Counted from the stretch's first letter, positions 16,095 to 24,476 are shown. The stretch is DNA of 64,000 bases from Iamia sp. SCSIO 61187 (GCF_019443745.1 NZ_CP050948.1:1612001-1676000), one strand, 5' to 3'. A program made the numbers and translations. Notes: generated by a model from the letters alone, not told the origin.

Positions 16095-16990
16095 CCGGTC
16101 TCCGTCGGGGCGGCGGCGGGCACGAGCCAGGGCGGGGGCGTGGGGAGCTCGGCGGCGAGCCAGGCGTCGGACGCGGCGGTGGCGGCCCGGATGCGGGCCA
16201 CGTGCTCGTCGGGGATCGACCCCTGGCTGCGGGGGTTCCAGCGGCCGGGCTCGACCTGGCGCCGGCTGATGCCGAGGAAGTCGTGGAGGGCGTCGAGCGT
16301 CGGGCCCGGGTCGCGCTCGAGCTCCTCGGTGTAGAGCACCAGGACCCGGTCGCGGCCGACGGCGGCCCACAGGCGGCGGATCTGCTCGTCGTAGCGGCCC
16401 CGGGCCACGTACGACTGGTGCTGGTGGGCGAGGTGGTGGCCGGGTCGGCCGGCCAGGACCTCCTCGGCCCCGGCCAGGCGGCTCTCCTCGGCGTCGAGGG
16501 CGGCGCCGAAGTCGGCCAGCGGCTCGTAGCCCCGGGCCCGCTCGTGGTGGAACTGCGACCACGCCCGGGTCACCGGGTCGCGCAGGATCATCACCAGCCG
16601 CACCTCGGGCAGGTGCTCGGCGATGCGGGCCGGAGCGAAGGGGTGGAAGCCGTAGTAGGGCGCGGCCTCGCCCACCACCACGCCCTCGCCCAGCTCGCGG
16701 GTGGCCTTCTCCACCGAGGCGCGGAGCGGGAACCCGGACCGGTACCAGCTCGGCCCCCGGTGGTACTCGACGTCGAACCAGTGGACGCCCTTGGTGAGCC
16801 GGGGGAAGCGCACCGCCGGGTGGTCGGCCAGCAGCCGGTAGAGCGTGGTCGTGCCCGAGCGCTGGGCCCCGACGATGAGGAAGTCGGGCGTGGCCCGCCA
16901 CGGGGCCGTGGGCCGGGCGACCTGCTGGGTGGTGTGCAGCCAGGCCAGGAACAGCCGGTAGCGGGCCATGTCGGACAGGGGCAGCTTCAC
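16091..16990 (-). CDS. Sulfotransferase family protein
   Basis: A 299-residue PAPS-dependent sulfotransferase-like protein. The 5'-phosphosulfate loop VGAQRSGTTTLYRLL is at residues 40-54, and the 3'-phosphate-binding motif appears as LRDPVTRAWSQFHHE. KGVHWFD and the C-terminal SLISRR-like region (FLGISRRQVEPGRWN) resemble heparan N-/O-sulfotransferase relatives. It would transfer sulfate from PAPS to a sugar hydroxyl or amine. GTG 16990 overlaps the upstream stop (GTGA), and its own stop overlaps the flippase start. Its place inside the export operon supports sulfation of the exported glycan; the acceptor is not known. Confidence 0.85.
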   Translation of the reverse strand: MKLPLSDMARYRLFLAWLHTTQQVARPTAPWRATPDFLIVGAQRSGTTTLYRLLADHPAVRFPRLTKGVHWFDVEYHRGPSWYRSGFPLRASVEKATRELGEGVVVGEAAPYYGFHPFAPARIAEHLPEVRLVMILRDPVTRAWSQFHHERARGYEPLADFGAALDAEESRLAGAEEVLAGRPGHHLAHQHQSYVARGRYDEQIRRLWAAVGRDRVLVLYTEELERDPGPTLDALHDFLGISRRQVEPGRWNPRSQGSIPDEHVARIRAATAASDAWLAAELPTPPPWLVPAAAPTETG

Positions 16991-18156
16991 GAGACGGCCT
17001 CCCGACCGAGCGTGGGGTCGGCGTCGAGGCCGGCCGCGATGGACGTGCCCGGCCCGAGGGGGCCGTGCTGGGCGTCGGCCGCGTACCGGGCCCGGAGGGT
17101 CGCGGCGTAGGCGCCGGCGACGAGCGGGGCGTCGTCGGCGGCGTAGCCGAGGGCGACGAGGGTGGCCCGCTCGGCCGTGGCCGCCCGGGTCAGGGCCTCG
17201 GCGACGGGGACGCCCTCGCCGAGGACGGCGACCTGGAACCGGTTGTGGATCAGGTCGAGGCCGAGGGGCACGGGGGTGTGCGAGCGCTCCCAGTCCCAGG
17301 CGATCAGGTGGTCGCCGTCCCACGTGGCGTTCCACGGGGCCAGGTCGCCGTGCCAGCGGCCGAAGGCCCAGCGCCGGCCGGCGAGGGCGGGGCGGAGGGC
17401 GTCGAGCAGGGCGGCCACGGCGCCGTCGGGGTCGGGCCCGGCCTCGAGCCGGCGCCACCACGTGCTGGCGACGACGTCCTCGTCGACGGTGGGGCCGGCG
17501 ATGGCCCGGATGGCCGCCGGTGGCAGGTCGAGGGCGGCGGCGCTCTCCCGCATGGTGATGTGGCCCAGGGCGAGGAGCGGGTGGCCCTGCCAGGTCCCGG
17601 AGGCGAGCACCGGTGGCGTGACGACCGACGGGTCGGCGCCGGCGACGGCCCGCAGGGCGTCGATCTCGTGGGCGACGAGGGCGTCGGTGTGGTCGTCGAC
17701 GCCGAGCTTCACCCAGGCGACGGTGACCCCGTCGGCGCCGATGGCCTGCACCACCGGCTTGCGGTTGGGGCGGGGGGCGCCGAGGGCGACGGCCAGGTCG
17801 ACGTCGTCGCGGTCGAGCAGGGCGGCGAGGTGGCGGCGGAGGCCGGGGTGGTCGGCGTCGCCGTCGTCGACGACCAGGCGGTCGGGCAGGACCTTGCCGA
17901 TCCCGCTGCGCAGGGCGGCCCGCAGGGCGACTCGGGTGACGGCCTGGGCCGCGCCCGCTCCGGGGCGGATGTGGGCTCCGCGAGCGTGGCGCCCGTCGAC
18001 CGGCACGAGGTACCGCGGCCGGGCCCGCCGAGGCAGCACGGCGTAGGCCCGCTCGGTGGCCGCGGTGTCGCCGGCCCGGCGGGGGGCGTCATCAGGCCCG
18101 AGCAGCGCAGCGACCGCGTCGAGCGCCGTGGCATCAGACCGCAACGCGGCGGTCAT
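16987..18156 (-). CDS. Aminoglycoside phosphotransferase-fold protein
   Basis: A 389-residue protein of the APH/choline-kinase-like fold. The catalytic loop is GRWHGDLAPWN (HGDxxxxN) and the metal-binding Asp is in IAWDWERS. An N-terminal region of about 120 residues precedes the kinase domain. ATG 18156 overlaps the ligase stop (ATGA), and its stop overlaps the sulfotransferase start (GTGA). Phosphotransferases of this kind in surface-glycan operons may phosphorylate a sugar or lipid carrier, but no substrate can be read from sequence. Resistance to an aminoglycoside is unlikely given the context. Confidence 0.82.
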   Translation of the reverse strand: MTAALRSDATALDAVAALLGPDDAPRRAGDTAATERAYAVLPRRARPRYLVPVDGRHARGAHIRPGAGAAQAVTRVALRAALRSGIGKVLPDRLVVDDGDADHPGLRRHLAALLDRDDVDLAVALGAPRPNRKPVVQAIGADGVTVAWVKLGVDDHTDALVAHEIDALRAVAGADPSVVTPPVLASGTWQGHPLLALGHITMRESAAALDLPPAAIRAIAGPTVDEDVVASTWWRRLEAGPDPDGAVAALLDALRPALAGRRWAFGRWHGDLAPWNATWDGDHLIAWDWERSHTPVPLGLDLIHNRFQVAVLGEGVPVAEALTRAATAERATLVALGYAADDAPLVAGAYAATLRARYAADAQHGPLGPGTSIAAGLDADPTLGREAVS

Positions 18157-19676
18157 GAGGTTGCTCCCATCGGCCCGGCGGTCGCCGACCAGCCGGGGTC
18201 AGATACCTTCCGACCGTGCCCACCCGGCCCGACCGTCCCCAGGCGGTCGGATGGTGTCTGACCCCCCGTGACCCGCGAAGCACCTGACGCGGAGTCGGGT
18301 GTCTGACCCCCCGTGACCCGCGAAGCACCTGACGCGAGGCCGTCGCGGCGCGCGGCGCGGAAACCCAGGGCGGCGGCGATGAACACCACGTGCAGCGACG
18401 ACGGGATCATGTCGTACACGAGGATCTGCACCAGCCCGATGATCAGGACCACGTGGCACCAGAACGTGACCGACGGCCCCGCCCGCGTCTCCCAGATCCA
18501 CCGCAGCCAGGCGGCCAGGAACAGGCCGAGGCCGACGTACCCGGTGCTCACCAGGACGGTCCAGAACATGCCCTGGGTGCCCACGTTGGGGATGATCTTG
18601 TTGCCCTCGTAGGGGCGGGGCCCGCCCAGCCCGATGATGGGGCTCTCGGTGGTGATGCGGAAGGCCTCGCCGTAGAGGAGCGACCGCCCCGCCGAGCTGT
18701 GGTCGTTCTCGGCCCGGCCCTCGACCAGCGTCCCCACCGGGGTGAACACGATCAACAGCAGCCCGATGGTGAGCAGCGCGAACAGGGCCCGCCGGGCCAG
18801 GCGGGCCAGATCCCCGGACCGGCTGGCGGCGTAGACCATCGCCACGCCCAGGCTCAGCCACAGGCCCCGGTTGAGCGACACGAACACCGGGATCAGCGAG
18901 GCGACGAGCAGCAGGTACGCCCACGACCGCCGGCGGATGTCGGCCGACTGGAGCCACGACAGGAAGAAGAACGGCAGCAGCAGGGCGTAGGCCGAGCCCC
19001 AGTCGTTGGTGTAGACGAACGGCGCCTTGGGCCGCCCCAGGGGGTAGCCGAGGATGTCGTGGACCTGGGCGAACTCGGGGCGGACCAGCACCTGCATGAA
19101 CTCGTTGGTCGCGACCGACGCCGGCAGCACCCGCTCGGTGAGGCTGGGGATGCTGCCGTCGGGCAGGAGGACGCCGAGCCACCCGCCCACGACGGTGACG
19201 ATCCAGAACCCCGCCAGCAGGCGGACGATGCGGTCGGCGGGGATCTCGTCGTCGTCGGCGGCGCAGATGGCCAGGAAGAACACGGTGCACGACAGGTAGT
19301 TCGCCAGCCGCCAGATCCACGCGAACGGCAGGGCGCTGCTCTCCAGGGCGGTGAACGACAGCACCACGAAGGCCAGGTAGAGGAGCCAGGCCCCGAACCC
19401 GAGCGGCACCACGATCCGCCGCCGGCGGGTGATCAGCCGCAGCCCCAGGGGGATGGCGAACACCGGCCAGACGAGGGCCCCCAGCCCGAGGGCCCACCAG
19501 ATCGGGAACCCGGCGATGCAGACGGTGATGGGCCAGTGGGGCGGCAGCTGGCGCAGCCGTTCGCGGGTGCCGCGGCCGACCACGCTGGCGCCGAGCGCCC
19601 GCCACGACGGGCGCGGTCGGAGCGGGGCGACGCGGCCGGGGTCGCCCGCTCCGCTCCCTCCGTAGGCGACCGCCAT
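18153..19676 (-). CDS. O-antigen ligase/polymerase family membrane protein with repeat-derived C-terminal tail
   Basis: A 507-residue polytopic protein with 10-12 helices and the Wzy/WaaL-type large loop (residues about 180-260, containing PLGRPKAPFVYTNDWG). The fourth quarter has SLNRGLWLS and RSLLYGEAFRI. It should polymerise or ligate lipid-linked repeat units outside the membrane. ATG 19676 overlaps the glycosyltransferase stop by one base. The last 50 or so residues contain the 13-residue unit SGASRVTGGQTPD and then SGASRVTGGQTPS, 15 residues apart. This tail is encoded by a cluster of intergenic-type repeats (18195-18336) and is unlike any ligase C-terminus, so the gene seems to have been extended by repeat insertion. 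Confidence 0.88.
   Translation of the reverse strand: MAVAYGGSGAGDPGRVAPLRPRPSWRALGASVVGRGTRERLRQLPPHWPITVCIAGFPIWWALGLGALVWPVFAIPLGLRLITRRRRIVVPLGFGAWLLYLAFVVLSFTALESSALPFAWIWRLANYLSCTVFFLAICAADDDEIPADRIVRLLAGFWIVTVVGGWLGVLLPDGSIPSLTERVLPASVATNEFMQVLVRPEFAQVHDILGYPLGRPKAPFVYTNDWGSAYALLLPFFFLSWLQSADIRRRSWAYLLLVASLIPVFVSLNRGLWLSLGVAMVYAASRSGDLARLARRALFALLTIGLLLIVFTPVGTLVEGRAENDHSSAGRSLLYGEAFRITTESPIIGLGGPRPYEGNKIIPNVGTQGMFWTVLVSTGYVGLGLFLAAWLRWIWETRAGPSVTFWCHVVLIIGLVQILVYDMIPSSLHVVFIAAALGFRAARRDGLASGASRVTGGQTPDSASGASRVTGGQTPSDRLGTVGPGGHGRKVSDPGWSATAGPMGATS
18195..18336. repeat. REP-like cluster inside the 3' end of the ligase gene
   Basis: A 22-base arm at 18195-18216 is complementary (two mismatches) to 18244-18265, giving a long hairpin. 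Two 39-base direct copies starting with GGTGTCTGACCCCCCGTGAC lie at 18253-18291 and 18298-18336 with a 45-base period, exactly 15 codons. Confidence 0.85.
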
Positions 19677-20614
19677 CAGATCCCTCGGCCCCCCGCCTGG
19701 AGGGCGCGCAGCACCCACTCGGAGCGGACGGCGCCGGAGGCGACGAGCAGGGCCAGGTAGGCGCGCGGCTCGCGCCGGTTGTGGCCGAGGGCGCGGCGGG
19801 CCGTGCTCCACGCCCCTCGGCGGTCGCCCATCGAGGCGTGGGCGAAGGCCTGCTGGCCCTCGATGCGGGCCAGCCCGGCGGGCTCGGTCGCCAGCTCGGG
19901 GTGGGCGGCGACCAGGTGGTCGAGGGCCTCGATGATCGTCTTCCAGCGCTCGGCGAAGAACGACGAGCGGTGCCAGAACACCTTCGCCAGCGGGAGGCGG
20001 ACGACCCCGATGTCGGCCCGGCGGGCGGCGCGGAGCAGGAGGTCGTAGTCCTCGGCGTAGCTGCCGGGCAGGACCTCGTCGACCAGGCCGATGCCGTCGA
20101 CCAGGGCGGCCCGCCGGAACAGGAAGGTCGACGGGTGCGCCTCCGAGACGCGGGACCGGAGCAGCTCGGCGTGGGTGATCCGGTCCCGCTCGAGGACCCG
20201 GGTCGACACCTTGCCGCGCGCCTCGACGAGCACGCCGGTGGTCACGACCTCCAGGTGCGGCTCGGCCGCCAGCAGGGCCACCTGGGCGTCGAGCTTGCCC
20301 GGCAGCCACAGGTCGTCGTCGTCGCAGAAGGCGACCAGGTCCGCGGTGGCGGCGGTGATGCCGGTGTTGCGGGCGCCGGCCAGGCCGGGGATCCGCTCGT
20401 TGCGGAGGACCCGGACGCGGCGGTGGCCGCCCCCGGGGGCGACACCGTCGTGGGCCAGGTCGGGCTCGGGCTCGGACTGGTCGAACACGGCCAGGACCTC
20501 GACGTCGCCCGGGTAGCGCTGGTCGAGGACGGCCTCCACCGCCCGCCGCAGCAGCGCCGGGCGGTCGCGCGTGGCGATCACGACGGCGACCGTGGGGTGG
20601 CTCGTCGGGGTCAT
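19676..20614 (-). CDS. Family 2 glycosyltransferase
   Basis: A 312-residue GT-A fold glycosyltransferase. It begins 'TVAVVIATRDRPALLRRAV', carries VLNRG-like 'RIPGLAGARNTGI', then AFCDDDDLWLPGKLDAQV with the metal-binding acidic run, and 'SYAEDYDLLLRAAR' as the likely catalytic ED. It would add a sugar to the lipid-linked repeat unit at the cytoplasmic face. ATG 20614 is the first Met; GTG 20641 is possible and would add nine residues, and neither has a well-spaced ribosome binding site. The stop overlaps the ligase start (TGATG), and the upstream sulfotransferase ends 41 bases before. Confidence 0.88.
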   Translation of the reverse strand: MTPTSHPTVAVVIATRDRPALLRRAVEAVLDQRYPGDVEVLAVFDQSEPEPDLAHDGVAPGGGHRRVRVLRNERIPGLAGARNTGITAATADLVAFCDDDDLWLPGKLDAQVALLAAEPHLEVVTTGVLVEARGKVSTRVLERDRITHAELLRSRVSEAHPSTFLFRRAALVDGIGLVDEVLPGSYAEDYDLLLRAARRADIGVVRLPLAKVFWHRSSFFAERWKTIIEALDHLVAAHPELATEPAGLARIEGQQAFAHASMGDRRGAWSTARRALGHNRREPRAYLALLVASGAVRSEWVLRALQAGGRGI

Positions 20615-20655
20615 GTCGGTGTCGGCGCGCGGGTCATCCACGACCTTCTCATCGG

Positions 20656-21600
20656 TCAGCGGTCCCGCCCCATGTAGCCATAGGCGGCGAGGAACGGCGA
20701 GGTCAGGGCGGTGACGACCCGTCGGTCGGCGACCGGGAGGGCCTGGCGCCAGGCCTCGTCGCGGCGCAGCGGGATGATCCCGGTGCGGAAGCGCATCGGG
20801 TTGCCGGCGATCGAGTGGCTCGGCCCCAGCTCGGCACCGGCCGGGGTGAGGAAGGAGTCCCAGCCCGGCTCCAGGGCCAGCCCGGTGGGGGCGAGGATGC
20901 GCCGGAGGGCGGTGGCCGGGTCGGCCAGCACGTCCTCGTAGCGCAGCCGGTCGACCGGCGCGCCGGTGGCCCGCAGGGCCGTCAGCATCAGGTTGAAGGC
21001 GTCCCACCAGCCGGCGGCCGAGGCGGGGGAGTAGGTCGGCATGAGCTCGTCCTGCGTCTCGGGCCGGGCCACCTCCTTGGTCCACGAGTAGGCGACGCCC
21101 CGGCTGTCGCGGACCAGGTGGACGAAGGTGACGTCGACGCCGCGCAGGTGGCGCAGGGCGAAGGCGGTGGAGGCGTGCTTGGACGAGTCGACCAGGACCG
21201 ACGCCCCGCTGACCGTGGCCGCCGCCCGGTAGAGGCGCTCGAGGCGGTCGACGTGCTCGGCCAGGTCCCGGCGGAACGCGGCGGAGGCGGGGACGGCCAG
21301 CAGCGGCAGGTGGCGGTTGCGGTCGACCCGGCCCTGGACCTCGACCCACCGGCGGCCGTCGACCCGGTCCCAGCCGCCGAAGGCCTCCTCGCCCACCGGC
21401 CCCCAGAACGGGCAGCTCGTCAGGGGCTGGCCGCAGCCGCACGTGTCGCCGTCGATCAGGCTGCGCTGGGGCAGGTGCACGACCTCGCCCAGCGTCGCCA
21501 CCCCGGGCACCGCGCCCAGCAGCCGCTCGAGCAGCGTGCTCCCGCTCCGCCCCGATCCACCGATGTAGATGAGTCTCGTCACTCGTTCGCTGACGCTCAC
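20656..21600 (-). CDS. Sulfotransferase family protein (second)
   Basis: A 314-residue sulfotransferase. The PAPS-binding loop GGSGRSGSTLLERLL is at residues 14-28 and the 3'-phosphate motif VRDSRGVAYSW is in the middle. A Cys cluster (DTCGCGQPLTSC, about residues 52-63) is found in a subgroup of actinobacterial and marine sulfotransferases and could bind metal or form a disulfide. GTG 21600 is supported by GAGGA 5 bases upstream. It is only distantly like the other sulfotransferase in this cluster, so the two probably modify different positions. Two such genes with a uronic-acid dehydrogenase point to a sulfated acidic glycan. Confidence 0.82.
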   Translation of the reverse strand: MSVSERVTRLIYIGGSGRSGSTLLERLLGAVPGVATLGEVVHLPQRSLIDGDTCGCGQPLTSCPFWGPVGEEAFGGWDRVDGRRWVEVQGRVDRNRHLPLLAVPASAAFRRDLAEHVDRLERLYRAAATVSGASVLVDSSKHASTAFALRHLRGVDVTFVHLVRDSRGVAYSWTKEVARPETQDELMPTYSPASAAGWWDAFNLMLTALRATGAPVDRLRYEDVLADPATALRRILAPTGLALEPGWDSFLTPAGAELGPSHSIAGNPMRFRTGIIPLRRDEAWRQALPVADRRVVTALTSPFLAAYGYMGRDR

Positions 21601-21811
21601 TCCGTTCCTCGAACTGACGGTGCCTCGCTGCGCTCGGCGCTGAGACCTTCCCAGCGGCGGAGGCCTCGTTCCTCGGCCACACGCCGCTTCGTCTGGGGGG
21701 GACCCCCAGACCCCCAGCGGCTGCGCCGGGCCGGACCGCGTTGCAACGGCTCGTCTCGTCGCTCCGAGCTGGTGGGGCCTGGCTGGTGGCGGCTCACCTC
21801 GGTCGGCGGGG
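21601..21811. other. 211-base non-coding gap with a hairpin
   Basis: No gene is supported here. A perfect 8-bp stem with a 3-base loop, TCTGGGGG/CCCCCAGA, is at 21692-21710 and may end the pssDE transcript or pause it before the sulfotransferase gene. The start resembles low-complexity CGCT/CGAG-rich repeat sequence. Confidence 0.5.
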
Positions 21812-22333
21812 TCATCTCGTGAGGATGCCGTCGATGAGGTCGCCGAGGAGGGTGACCGCGGGGGGTGGGGTGGCGTCGTCCACGACGACGGCGTAGGGGG
21901 CCGGGTCGGCGAGGGCGGCGTCGAGGTGCGCCCGCAGCCCGGCCTCGTCGTCGACGCACAGGGCCATGCCGCGCCCCTCCATCCACCGCCCGAAGGTCAC
22001 CTGGTGGTCGTCGACGACCTCGCCGTGGCGGGCCAGGCGGGGGACCACCACGGGCAGCCGGCCGGCGGCGCGGGCGTCGAGGACGGTGCCCGGACCGGCG
22101 TGGCCCACGACCACCGCGGCCCGCCCCATCAGGGCCGGGATGTCGGCCGGGTCGAGCATGGCGTGGCCCTCGGCGTGGCGGGGGGCGGGGGCGGTGCCGT
22201 GCTGGACGACGCAGCGCAGGTCGGGGTGCTCGCCGGCCCACCGGTCGACCCAGTCGACCAGCCGGGCGAAGGGGTGGTGGTCGGTCCCGAGGGTGACCAC
22301 CAGGTGCAGCGGCCGGTCGTCCTCGTCGCTCAC
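21812..22333 (-). CDS. pssE: PssE-like glycosyltransferase subunit (Alg13-like)
   Basis: A 173-residue protein equal to the C-terminal half of a GT28/Alg13-type transferase, with LVVTLGTDHHPFARLVDWVD at the start and the nucleotide-sugar-binding signature GRAAVVVGHAGPGTVLDARAAG. It should pair with the PssD-like membrane-associated half encoded just upstream to form one enzyme at the cytoplasmic membrane face. GTG 22333 overlaps the pssD stop (GTGA). In rhizobial and other systems PssD/PssE add glucuronic acid to the lipid-linked primer, which would fit an acidic polysaccharide; the sugar here is an inference. Confidence 0.88.
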   Translation of the reverse strand: MSDEDDRPLHLVVTLGTDHHPFARLVDWVDRWAGEHPDLRCVVQHGTAPAPRHAEGHAMLDPADIPALMGRAAVVVGHAGPGTVLDARAAGRLPVVVPRLARHGEVVDDHQVTFGRWMEGRGMALCVDDEAGLRAHLDAALADPAPYAVVVDDATPPPAVTLLGDLIDGILTR

Positions 22334-22806
22334 AGCAACGGGCCGATCACGACGCTGCCCTTGTAGTGCTGCTGCTGCTCGGCCCACTGCACGCAGAACA
22401 GGTCGGTGACGGGCCGGCACATGCGCCCGGTCATGGTCGAGCTCTCGACCCGGTCGAACACCTCGACGTAGACGGTGGCGATGCCCATCCGGCGACCGAG
22501 CCAGAAGAACGGCACGGCCACGCCGGCCCCGTCGCTCACGATGACGTCGGGGCGCTCGTCGCGCAGCACCTTGCGGGCCAGGACCAGGTTGCGCAGGGCG
22601 TTCGGGATGTTGCGGGTCGTCGGGTGGTGGGCCCACACCGTCCGCTCGCCGGCCAGGTGGGAGCGGGCGTCGGCCTTGTCGAAGGTGACCCACGTGCGGT
22701 CGTGGTGCTCCCACCACGGGCGCAGCTGGAGCAGCTGGGTCAGGTGGCCGCCCGCGGAGCACACGAGGAGCACCCGGCGGCGCGCGGGGTCGGGCGCCTC
22801 GTTCAC
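22330..22806 (-). CDS. pssD: PssD-like glycosyltransferase subunit (Alg14-like)
   Basis: A 158-residue Alg14/PssD homologue, beginning 'RRVLLVCSAGGHLTQLLQL' and containing DVIVSDGAGVAVPFFWLGRRMG and the EVFDRVESSTMTGRM segment. It is the acceptor-binding, membrane-attached partner of PssE. GTG 22806 is preferred to ATG 22851 because TACAGT lies exactly 7 bases before it, the same leaderless spacing as many other genes here, and the 15 extra residues would be Pro-rich and unlike the family. Confidence 0.88.
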   Translation of the reverse strand: MNEAPDPARRRVLLVCSAGGHLTQLLQLRPWWEHHDRTWVTFDKADARSHLAGERTVWAHHPTTRNIPNALRNLVLARKVLRDERPDVIVSDGAGVAVPFFWLGRRMGIATVYVEVFDRVESSTMTGRMCRPVTDLFCVQWAEQQQHYKGSVVIGPLL

Positions 22807-22813
22807 CGGCGGG

Positions 22814-22819
22814 ACTGTA
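22814..22819 (-). promoter_or_regulatory. Leaderless -10 (TACAGT) for pssD
   Basis: The hexamer ends 7 bases before GTG 22806 on the minus strand. Confidence 0.5.
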
Positions 22820-22888
22820 CCGGGGGCCCTCTCGGGTCCCGGGTCAGGCACGGGTCGGTCCGGTGCGCCGGGCTGGTCGGCGCGGAGG

Positions 22889-22989
22889 CTGGTCGGCGCG
22901 GGTCACGTGGTGCCAGGCACCAAGTGGCCGGGGGTCGCTGCGCGCACCGGGGTGGGCATGGCCACGTGGAGCCTGGCACCAAGGTGACC
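22889..22989. repeat. REP-like two-palindrome element, copy 3
   Basis: Cores GGTGCCAGGCACC (22909-22921) and GGAGCCTGGCACC (22968-22980). Nearly identical to copy 1 over its length, including the second, asymmetric core. It lies between the lipoprotein stop and the pssD promoter, with an extra CTGGTCGGCGCGG unit just before it. Confidence 0.85.
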
Positions 22990-23004
22990 GGCGGTTCCGC
23001 GGGG

Positions 23005-24309
23005 TCACAGCGGGATGAAGCCGAGGCGGGGGTGCCACTCGTTGCCCAGGCCGCCGGAGTCGCTGCCGATCCACAGCCCGGCCGGGGTCGGCGTGAGCGT
23101 CCCGACCTGGAGGCCCCGATCCCGCTGGGTCGTCCAGGGCAGGACGGCCCCGGTGGCCGGGTCGTAGGCGGCGATGCCGGCCCGGTCGACGGCGCCGGGG
23201 CCCTTCACGTCGCCGCGGGGCGCGTTCTCGTTGTTGGCCCAGCGCTGGTGGCCGGCGGCGTAGACGGCGGCGCCGGTGATGGCCACGGCCGACAGCGAGT
23301 CGCCACCGGTCCAGTCGGCCCACGTCTGGCGCTGGTTCGGGCCGGTGCGGCCCATCTCCCAGCGGGCCACCGTGTCGCACAGGCCGGCCAGGCCGTTGCC
23401 CCAGGTGCCGGTGGTCACGACGGCGAAGTAGCGGTCGTCGGGCGAGATGTCGACGTCCTTGACGTAGTAGTCGTAGCTCGCCGAGCACGCACCCGTGCGG
23501 TAGCCGGTGGTGCTCCACGAGCTGACCGCGCTGGACGAGGCGCCCACGTCGATGATGGCGACCTGGTCGCGGGGCTGGCCGCCCACCCGGCGGAAGTTGC
23601 CGGTGATGACCAGCTTGGACCCGTTGCGGGTGGCGTCGAGCCGGTTCACCACCACACCGCCGCGCACCGTGGTGTCGACCGCGACGTTCAGGCCCCGATC
23701 GACGGCGCCGGTCCGGGCGTTCACCGCGGCCAGGCGGGAGCGGGCGTTGCCGCTGATGGTGGTGAAGGTCCCGCCGACGAAGAGGCGGTCGCCCCGGAGG
23801 GCCATGGTGTTCACCCAGCCGTTGGCGCGGGCGGTGAAGGCGGCGTCCACGGCCCCGCTGACGGCGTCGATCTTCGCCAGCCCGACCCGGGTCTGGCCGT
23901 TCACCTTCTGGAAGCTGCCCCCGAGGATCAGGGTGCTGTTCGGGCCGACGACCATGTCGCGGACGCCGCCACGGTCGAGGACCGGGTTGAAGGCCTCGAT
24001 GGCCCCGGTCGCCTTGACGTAGGAGAAGATGCCCCGGCGGGCGTACTCGGTCGGCCGGTTGAAGGCCTTCACCCGGGTGAACTCGCCGCCCACGACGACC
24101 CGCGTCCCGAGGTCGAGCACGGCGTAGACCTGGCCGTCGAGGACGTGCGGGGTGCGGTCGTCGGGGTTGGTCCCGACCGTGCGGGTGTGGGTGGCGTTGG
24201 GGTTCGGGGCGGGGATCGGTGGCGGCGTCGGCTGGCAGGCGGCGGCCAGCAGCAGCAGCGGCAGGGCGACGGCGACCAGGAGCGGCAGCCGGCGGCGTGG
24301 TGCGGTCAT
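23005..24309 (-). CDS. Secreted lipoprotein with beta-propeller (DUF5122, delta-60-like) repeats
   Basis: A 434-residue exported protein. The N-terminus (RRR, then a hydrophobic stretch ending LLLLAAACQP) is a lipoprotein signal with the lipid-carrying Cys near residue 28. The mature part repeats blades with GG-x-F motifs: VVVGGEFTRV, LILGGSFQKVNG, LFVGGTFTTISG, LVITGNFRRVGG. These match DUF5122/delta-60 propeller repeats. ATG 24309 has GGGGAG 6 bases upstream. A function in surface binding or scaffolding is possible but unproven. It sits at the head of the minus-strand polysaccharide genes, but a REP-like element separates it from pssD. Confidence 0.8.
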   Translation of the reverse strand: MTAPRRRLPLLVAVALPLLLLAAACQPTPPPIPAPNPNATHTRTVGTNPDDRTPHVLDGQVYAVLDLGTRVVVGGEFTRVKAFNRPTEYARRGIFSYVKATGAIEAFNPVLDRGGVRDMVVGPNSTLILGGSFQKVNGQTRVGLAKIDAVSGAVDAAFTARANGWVNTMALRGDRLFVGGTFTTISGNARSRLAAVNARTGAVDRGLNVAVDTTVRGGVVVNRLDATRNGSKLVITGNFRRVGGQPRDQVAIIDVGASSSAVSSWSTTGYRTGACSASYDYYVKDVDISPDDRYFAVVTTGTWGNGLAGLCDTVARWEMGRTGPNQRQTWADWTGGDSLSAVAITGAAVYAAGHQRWANNENAPRGDVKGPGAVDRAGIAAYDPATGAVLPWTTQRDRGLQVGTLTPTPAGLWIGSDSGGLGNEWHPRLGFIPL

Positions 24310-24476
24310 CGGTTCTCCCCCGGGGCGGGCCGACGGGCGTCGGCGGCGGTGCCCGCCCATGCTGCCACGCTCAGTGGCCGAACATCAAGGTAATCACCAC
24401 GGAACGTGAGGCGCGATGGTGGCGGGAGCGCGGGGCGGAGCATGGGTTCGATGTCGGCACCGACTCCCCCGACGCT

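Noticed and set aside
13044-16334. A 1096-codon + strand frame across the Wzc-like and flippase genes
   Set aside because: Gly/His/Gln-rich low-complexity translation, antisense to well-supported genes; a GC shadow.
16987-18156. Antibiotic-resistance aminoglycoside kinase
   Set aside because: The kinase fold is clear, but the gene is embedded by overlaps in a polysaccharide export operon and shows no closer match to known resistance enzymes that I can see.
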